A stretch of DNA of 64,000 bases from Panicum virgatum (lineage: Eukaryota; Streptophyta; Magnoliopsida; Poales; Poaceae). Position numbers and translations under genes: made by a program. The DNA is taken from positions 24,976,261 through 25,040,260 of the forward strand of contig NC_053141.1 in assembly GCF_016808335.1 (NCBI RefSeq), written 5' to 3'. Shown in pieces: positions 57,670-64,000 of the stretch (positions are counted from its first letter, which is position 1; every line of letters begins with the position of its first letter). Under the pieces are notes generated by a model that saw nothing but the letters and a program-made list of their open reading frames with translations, was not told the DNA's origin and did no database searches.

Positions 57670-60633
57670 ATGGCAGATTCTGCAACTCAAACAACAAGCT
57701 CTGCAACTGATGACACTGCAATCTGCGGCCTGAAGGTAATATTCGGCCTAATCCTTTAGTTTTCTTCAGCTTTCCAAGTTTCCGAAACTGAAACTCTGAA
57801 ACATAACACCATACGCATATTTCTGAACTTCTGAACTTCAGGTGTCAGACATCCTTTTGCCGCATCCCTCTAATCCAAAATCTTTCTGTCTTGGCCCACA
57901 AACCCATGAAAACCCCATAGATTTGATCTCTTGTGAAGCAAATAGTATTCCTTTTGTGAGTCAAAACATCGATTTGAACCTCTGGGCCGACTGCTTAAGA
58001 GCCTGGCCTAATCCACCTGAGAGCTGGACTACATGGTACAACAGAGTAGTAAAAGCTCACATGCCCTTGTGGCAAGATTTAAACATAGCCGATGCACTTA
58101 GCCTATCACTGTCACCCCTTGACAAAGATGAAAATCTTCTGAAAACCATCGGCTATTTCTGGTCTGATGCTCTGAATTGTTTCTTTTTTTGGTCACGGAC
58201 CCATGACTCCCACTCTGCTAGATGTTGTCATGATCACCGGACTAGACATTAGCTCCCCCAATCCTGCCGCTCACAAAATGACAGAAGTCCCTTTTAAACT
58301 TTCTTCCAAAGTCAACTGCACAAATTGGGGTACTTACATGAATCAGCACATGAAAACAAAAGGTCCAGTGACTGAGAAGGAACACACTGCCTTCTTAAAT
58401 CTTTGGTTAGAACACTTCATCTTCTGTGGTCCTTCTTTAGCTCCAACTAAGAACTATCTCCCCTTGGCCTATCACCTGGCCCATGGTAATCACACCGGCC
58501 TAGGCAAACTTTTTCTTGGAGAAACATACAGATATCTCCATCTGATGACATCTAACTTGCTCAACCACAAGAAACTGAGAACTGGAGGCCCTTGGTGGTT
58601 TATTCAGTTGTGGGCACAACTGTACTTCCAGCACCATATTCCCAACTTCCAAAGCCTAGCCAAGAACTCCTTTCCTGATGAAAATGGCAAACCAATCAGA
58701 TGTACTAGTTATGGCCAAGCTCTATTCAGTCTTCCTGGCAGTAAACTAAATTCAGCAGACGCAACAAACTGGTTCAGAGTCTTCTACAAAGGACTAGACA
58801 ATCCTCTCTACCTTCCGTTTACTGAATCTGAATCCTTTGAGAACCCAACTGCCTTCAGATTAGATAACTTTGCCGATGACGACAGCACTCGGCATCTGTA
58901 TTCTTTAATGATTCGACCTGGCTTCCTCCCCGTTGGCATTAGTACTTCTAACAGAATTATCAAGCCAGGCTATGAATCTTACCAGCCAGTCATAGCAGCT
59001 CGGCAATTTGGCCTAGGACAGGTCCCTTCCCACTTCCATATTTACCACTTGGTGGAGAGCAGAGCCGATCTGCCTGATGGTCTCACCAGCTCGAGATGCT
59101 ACATCATGTTTGACAATCTCCACATTTCAATACCAGCCGATTTGTCTTTCATCTCCTCATCAATCGGCTTTGATGCTTGGTGGAACATGTGGAAAACTCA
59201 TGTTTTCAGAAAAGCTCTAGGTCCTCGACTGCAGCAAATCGATCCTGAATATGTAATCCTCGAGGAAGAGGTACTGAATTTATGCATTTTATTCCTCCTA
59301 AGTCCTCTACTCCTTTCTCTTGGCTTAACCTGCTCATCCTGTCAGCAGCAACAAGATGGTCCAGAACCCATGACCAGCACTGGGGAGCCATTTCACTTCC
59401 TTCCAACTGCTCCTGATGTACTTTTCTGCAAAGGATCACCACCAATGAAGAAAGTGATAATGTCCGTTCAGCCAGACTTACTTCAGTCGGCTTCCAAGCG
59501 AAGACAAGCCTCTGCAGTAGTTGCCCCCCGAGTCTTGACCAAGAAAAGGAAGATGATCACAAGGCGAGTGATCAAGAAACCAGCACCAGCATCTCCGAGT
59601 CCATCAGATTTCAATACCAACCAGGTAACTCATCTTTCAAAACCTTCTTCTTTATTTCAGACATATACGCTCTGGTTGACCATAATTCCATTTCCAGGAT
59701 GCAGCTGAAGAAACCTCCAATGTAGAAGGCCTGAATCAACATGAGACAGCTGCAACTCCCGATGCACTGATGGATACAAGCGAAGAACAAACTGATACAG
59801 TCGAGGCTCTTGACGCTAACACCAGCTCTGATAGGACGATTGCTCCCAAACCGACCAACACTTCTTCTTCGGAACAGGTAACATCATAAAACCAATTCCG
59901 AACCAGCCGATAACTTCATAAATGTATATTGTTCTAACTCCAGAGATGTCCATAGAGCTTTGACATTTCTGGTTTACTCTCCTTCGACCCAGAATCAATG
60001 GGTTTGATTGTCCCTGGAACAGAAGCATTACCTCTGCAGCAATCGGCTAACTTGTCACATCAGCTTCGACTCATCAAGGATTTTCTATCTGCTCCAATCA
60101 CCGCTCTGGTTGATGATTCCAGCAACATAAAGAACATCTATGAGCAAATAGAACCCCAACTCCCGGAGCCATTGCAAATCAAGCTCTGGTCAGCCAGCAA
60201 CCTCCCATTCTTTCGGGTAGAAGTCAGTAAAGCACAACAAAGGATGGAAGCACGTCGCTCTCAAGCTTCTCTGAAAGCTGACATCACCCAAAAATGCAAG
60301 GCTCTCAACCAGAAGAAAGCAACTCTAGATATCAAAGCTGACGTGTCTGCCAACACGAACCGACTCAACCTCCTGAAGAAAGAACTGGCGGAACTTGAAG
60401 AAAAGGTCCGCACCACCAAAGAACTCATCCAAACCGAGGAAATCTCCATTGCAAACTCCAAACAAGAAACCCAGGAAATAGCCAAGCAGATACAAGCAGA
60501 GTTTGCAGAAATCAGCACCTTGAGTCGGCAGATAGTCACAGGCGATGACAAGGATGACGAAGCAATTATAGCACGAGCAGATGCCATCCGTACTGAAGCC
60601 ATCCATGCCATAGAAGAATTCCTGAACCAGTAG
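57670..60633 (+). CDS. Plant-mobile-domain plus coiled-coil protein, antisense gene of Tat-2 (five exons)
   Basis: Proposed exons: 57670-57735 (ATG, MADSATQTTSSATDD), 57842-59270, 59346-59624, 59698-59877 and 59956-60633. All have GT/AG borders and all junctions are in phase. Exon 2 is a plant mobile domain (PF10536-like): WADCLRAWPNPPESW, MPLWQDLNIADALSLS, TPTLLDVVMITGLDIS, TGGPWWFIQLWAQLYFQ and SFISSSIGFDAWWNMW. Exon 3 adds a basic patch (KKRKMITRRVIKK), a likely nuclear signal. Exon 4 is acidic. Exon 5 ends in a long coiled coil (KKELAELEEKVRTTKELIQ). One extra T in a T7 run (58184-58190) breaks exon 2. Plant mobile domains also occur in host silencing proteins (MAIL1/MAIN), and Tat elements are known to carry antisense ORFs with this domain. 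It lies tail to tail with pol. Its function in the element is unknown. Confidence 0.8.
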
Positions 60634-60747
60634 ATAGGCTCAAGATAGAATTAGTACCGCCTGTTAACTTGAGATTTGTAACTATCCTTTAAAAACATCT
60701 TAAGTCGATGGTCACACATCGGCTGTTCGCTTTTCATATATTTCACT

Positions 60748-60860
60748 AGCCAACTCAAAGTGTTGGCCTGTCATGATGATTTTTTTTACTGGCCAACTCA
60801 ACGTGTTGGCCTTTCATGACTCTCTTTTTTTTTTGCGCGGCCAACTCAACGTGTTGGCCT
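60748..60860. terminator. Three hairpins between convergent antisense gene and pol
   Basis: GGCCAACTCAACGTGTTGGCC-type inverted repeats are at 60748-60768 (agccaac..., variant), 60791-60811 and 60839-60859, each with 7-bp arms (GGCCAAC/GTTGGCC). Poly-T runs at 60780-60787 and 60826-60835 separate them. They fill the 270 bp between the stop of the plus-strand gene (60633) and that of pol (about 60903). A role in ending both transcripts is an inference. Confidence 0.6.
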
Positions 60861-60902
60861 ATTACAATGCAGCCAGATGGATCTCATCGGCTTTTCGTTA
60901 CT

Positions 60903-63900
60903 CGCCTTCCCACATGCTCGGGAAATACTTCTTAAGATGCTGACCATTGACAGCAACAGGAAACTTGACGCCGTCCAATTCTTCGAGCATGTATGCATTC
61001 CCGGCAAAACCTGATCAACCTTATACGGCCCATGCCAAGTCGGAGACCATTTACCAAACTTTTTGTCTTTAGTCCCCAATGGCAATACCGCCTCCCAAAC
61101 CAAATCTCCAACTCGGAAATCTTTAGGCTTGACCTTCTTGTTGTATGCACGGGCAACTTTAGCTTTGTTCTCTTTGATTTTTTCCAGCGACCAAAGCCTT
61201 AGCTCTGTCAGGTCCTCCACATTATCGTTCATCAAGGCTGCATACTGTTCAGCAGATAGATCATTCTGAAACTCAACACGCCTTGATCCAGCCGTGATTT
61301 CCCATGGTAGCACAGCATCCTGGCCGTAGACTAGATGGTACGGCGATGTCTTGGTGGACCCATGACACGAAATACGATATGCCCACAAAGCTTCTGATAA
61401 CACCTCATGCCAGCGCCTAGGGTATTCATCAATCTTTCTCTTTATGAGCTTGATAAGGCTCTGATTGGATGCTTCAGCTTGTCTATTAGCTTGGGCATAA
61501 TACGGAGATGATCTGATCAGCTTAATCCCCATGTCATCGGCAAACTTTCTGAACTCCTCTGATATAAAGACCGATCCTCCATCGGTCGTGATGGTCTGAG
61601 GGATCCCAAATCTATGAATGATGTGTTCTTTGACAAAGCTGATCACATCTCTCGATGCTACTGACCTCATGGGCACTGCCTCTACCCACTTTGTGAAATA
61701 ATCCGTGGCAGCTAAGACCCATTGGTGACCCTTGCTAGACGATGGGTTGATCTGTCCAATCATGTCCATGCCCCATCCTCTGAATGGCCAGGGTTTGATG
61801 ATAGGATTCATCACTGATGCTAGCACTATCTGAATTTTGCCAAACCTCTGACATGCTTGACATCCCTTGTAATATTTGAAACAATCTTCAAGCATAGTGG
61901 GCCAGTAATAACCCGATCGCCTAATCAGCCATTTCATCTTATGAGCCGATTGGTGCGTACCGCAGGCTCCTTCATGAACCTCATGCAAGAGCCGATTTGA
62001 CTCTGAAGGTCCCAGGCATTTAAGTAATAGTCCTTCCAAGGTCCTGAAAAACATATCGTCCCCTATCAGAACATACTTCATGGCCTTGAATCTTATCCTT
62101 CTGGGTGCCCCCCCGAGCCGAATCCTTCAAGTAATTGAAGATATCGGCTCTCCAGTCTCCGGGTTCTAGAAACTGGACCTCCACCTCGACTCCATCGGCT
62201 GTCTCCTTGTAGCCAGAAGCCATCTATGCCAAATCATTGGCTTCATTGTTCAGAGTCCTGCGTATCCAGTGGAAATTGATGTACCTGAATCGTGACATCA
62301 ACTCACGGCACTGCATCCATATCGGGAAAAGAGCCTCGCTCTCACACCTATATTCCTCCGTGAGCTGAGAAATCACCAGCTTCGAATCTCCAAAAATTTC
62401 CACTGCTTCTGCACCGGCTTCGAGAAGCAACTCCATCCCTTTGCGAACGGCTTCATATTCCACCAGATTATTGGTGCACGGGGCAGTCATTCTGATGGAG
62501 AAGGAATAAGTCGCCCCTCGAGGCGACACCAACAGAATTCCCACTCCGCATCCATCATCACAAGCCGATCCGTCAAAGAACATAGCCCAAGCACGAATAA
62601 ATAACGCAGCAATATCAATGCTGATCCTATCCGCAACAAGATCTGCCAGTGCTTGTCCCGTGACTGCTTTCGCAGGCTGGTATCGGATATCGAACTCTGA
62701 CAATGCAAACATCCATTTTCCGAGCCGGCCTTTAAGGACAGGGGCCGACAGCATATGTTTTATGACATCTGATTTGCATATGACAATTGTTTCCGCCGAG
62801 AGCAAAATATGGCGAAGCTTTGTACATGTAAAGTATAAGCAAAGACAAAGCTTCTCGATTTCAGGATACCTGGTCTCGGCGTCTAACATGCGTCTGCTGA
62901 GGTAAAAAACCACCCTTTCTTGGCCGTCATGCTTCTGGACTAGCACCGAAGCAATAGAAGTGTCACCGACAGATAGGTACACATAGAACGGCCTATCTTG
63001 CTGAGGAGGAACCAATACTGGAGGCTTTGACAAATATTCTTTGATTTCATCGAAAGCTTGCTGCTGTTCTGCCCCCCAGCGGAACTCATCATCGGATTTG
63101 ATCTTTACTAAACCCATAAATGGCTCAATGCGTCCGGACAGATTAGAAATAAATCGCCTGACAAAGTTAATTTTACCGATGAGTTTCTGTAACTCCTTCT
63201 TTGTAGTAGGTGGCTTCATCATCTTCACGGCTTCTTGACTTTTTAGGCCGATCTCGATTCCCCTTTCATGCACTAGGAATCCCAGAAATTGACCGGCCGA
63301 TACACCGAAGGCACACTTCTTTGGGTTCATTTTGAGCCCGAACCTTCGAGTTCGCTCCATAACTTGACGCAGATCTTCTAAATGCCCCGCAGCTGACTTG
63401 GACTTGACCACAACGTCATCAATATAAATCTCTACCAGCTTGCCGATGAGATCATGGAAAATGTAATTCATAGCACGTTGGTACGTTGCGCCGGCATTTT
63501 TCAGTCCGAAGGTCATAACCAAGTACTGAAACAAGCCAACTGCACCTGGCACTCTGAACGCAGTCTTGTTCACGTCCTCTGGGGCCATGAAGATCTGGTT
63601 GTAACCGGCGTTGCCATCCATAAAACTCATCATTTTGTGCCAGGAGTGGCGTTGATCAACGTCTCTGCAACAGGCATTGGGTATTCATCCTTTGGAGTTG
63701 CCCTGTTGAGATCTCTAAAATCGACGCAGACACGCCATCGGCCATCTTTCTTTTGTACCGGCACCACACTGGAGATCCATTCTGCATACCGGCACGGCCT
63801 GATGAACCCAGCATCCAGCATCTTCTCCACCTCTTTCTTAACTTCTTCTAGGACTTCGGCCTTCATCTGACGTGCTCGTTGCTGAAACGGCCGAAACCCT

Positions 63901-64000
63901 GTCTTGAGCGGGAGCCGATGCTCGACTATGCTTCTATCCAATCCAGGCATCTCCGTGTAGTCCCATGCAAAGCAATCCCGGTATTCTTTTAGCAGTGTGA
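60903..64000 (-). pseudogene. Tat-2 Ty3/gypsy pol: RT, RNase H, integrase (partial, runs off window)
   Basis: The minus-strand frame enters from the right edge (KEYRDCFAWDYTEMPGL). RT: IRPCRYAEWISSVVPVQKK, VCVDFRDLN, FMDGNAGYNQIF and the catalytic YIDDVVVKSK (about 63435). RNase H-type regions: FDEIKEYLSKPPVL with YLSRRM, then FFDGSACDDGCGVGIL, NNLVEYEAV and FGDSKLVISQL to NNEANDLA. Integrase: HEVHEGACGTHQ and CQACQ zinc module, D of ATDYFTKW, D of TTDGGSVF, E of QAEASNQ, then WHGPYKVDQV. All catalytic residues seen are intact. Damage is light: one base missing near 63641, a TAG at 62224-62226 after NNEANDLA, one extra C in the C7 run at 62108-62114, and one base missing near 60998. Two RNase H-like regions would match the Tat lineage. 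The stop after the C-terminal FPSMW-type end is at about 60903. Confidence 0.88.

Noticed and set aside
1..64000. CRISPR arrays, prokaryotic operons, tRNA or rRNA genes
   Set aside because: No spaced short-repeat array of CRISPR type and no cloverleaf or rRNA-like stretch was recognised; the tandem repeats seen are transposon or microsatellite repeats.

Overview
The window is plant nuclear DNA, almost certainly from a grass (Poaceae) and probably a panicoid with a repeat-rich genome. The sequence shows nested LTR retrotransposons, CACTA, hAT and MITE elements with grass-type termini, and one spliced, GC-rich host gene. The species cannot be fixed from the sequence alone. About 95% of the window is mobile-element DNA. 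No rRNA, tRNA, CRISPR or prokaryote-type operon was seen.

Layout, left half. Positions 1-1429 are the 3' part of an LTR (family X here). Positions 2170-21594 are an old plus-strand Tat-lineage Ty3/gypsy element (Tat-1). It has a decayed pol 3' end, a partial duplication of its integrase, a 136-bp tandem array, a minus-strand antisense gene (putative gypsy type transposon domain) and a 419-bp 3' LTR. Three insertions interrupt it. The first is a solo LTR (3501-4990, target duplication CTCGA). The second is a 5.65-kb inverted-repeat LTR derivative (8437-14084). The third is an LTR block (15454-20710, GTGGC) that itself carries a SIRE/Maximus-type copia remnant (16650-19894, ATCCT).

Middle. Positions 21624-34908 are a minus-strand SIRE-like element with a gag remnant and a separate plant-transposon-protein ORF broken only by TAG codons, but no recognisable pol. 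Its 3' LTR is split by a complete gag-only LTR retrotransposon (21945-26112). A truncated family-X LTR follows, then a CACTA 5' end carrying the first exon region of a TNP2 transposase (to 37267).

Host island. Positions 37268-42066 hold the only convincing host gene, a two-exon fasciclin-like arabinogalactan protein (38313-41224, plus strand, 413 aa). Its intron carries a MITE and a (CT)n tract. Positions 42067-47098 hold a GC-rich TIR element with a nested 915-bp hAT (exact 8-bp duplication), another 775-bp hAT, a CACTA terminus, a possible small membrane-protein relic, and a short LINE-type retroposon with a 19-bp target duplication.

Right part. Positions 47099-54456 are a minus-strand CACTA element. 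It has a C48-protease-containing second ORF and the C-terminus of a TNP2 transposase. It is cut at 54457 by the 3' LTR of a young minus-strand Tat element (Tat-2) that runs off the window. Tat-2 pol (RT, RNase H, integrase) is nearly intact. Between pol and the 3' LTR lie two opposite-strand genes: a Ser/acid-rich protein and a five-exon plant-mobile-domain plus coiled-coil protein. This antisense gene set is the most notable biological content of the window.
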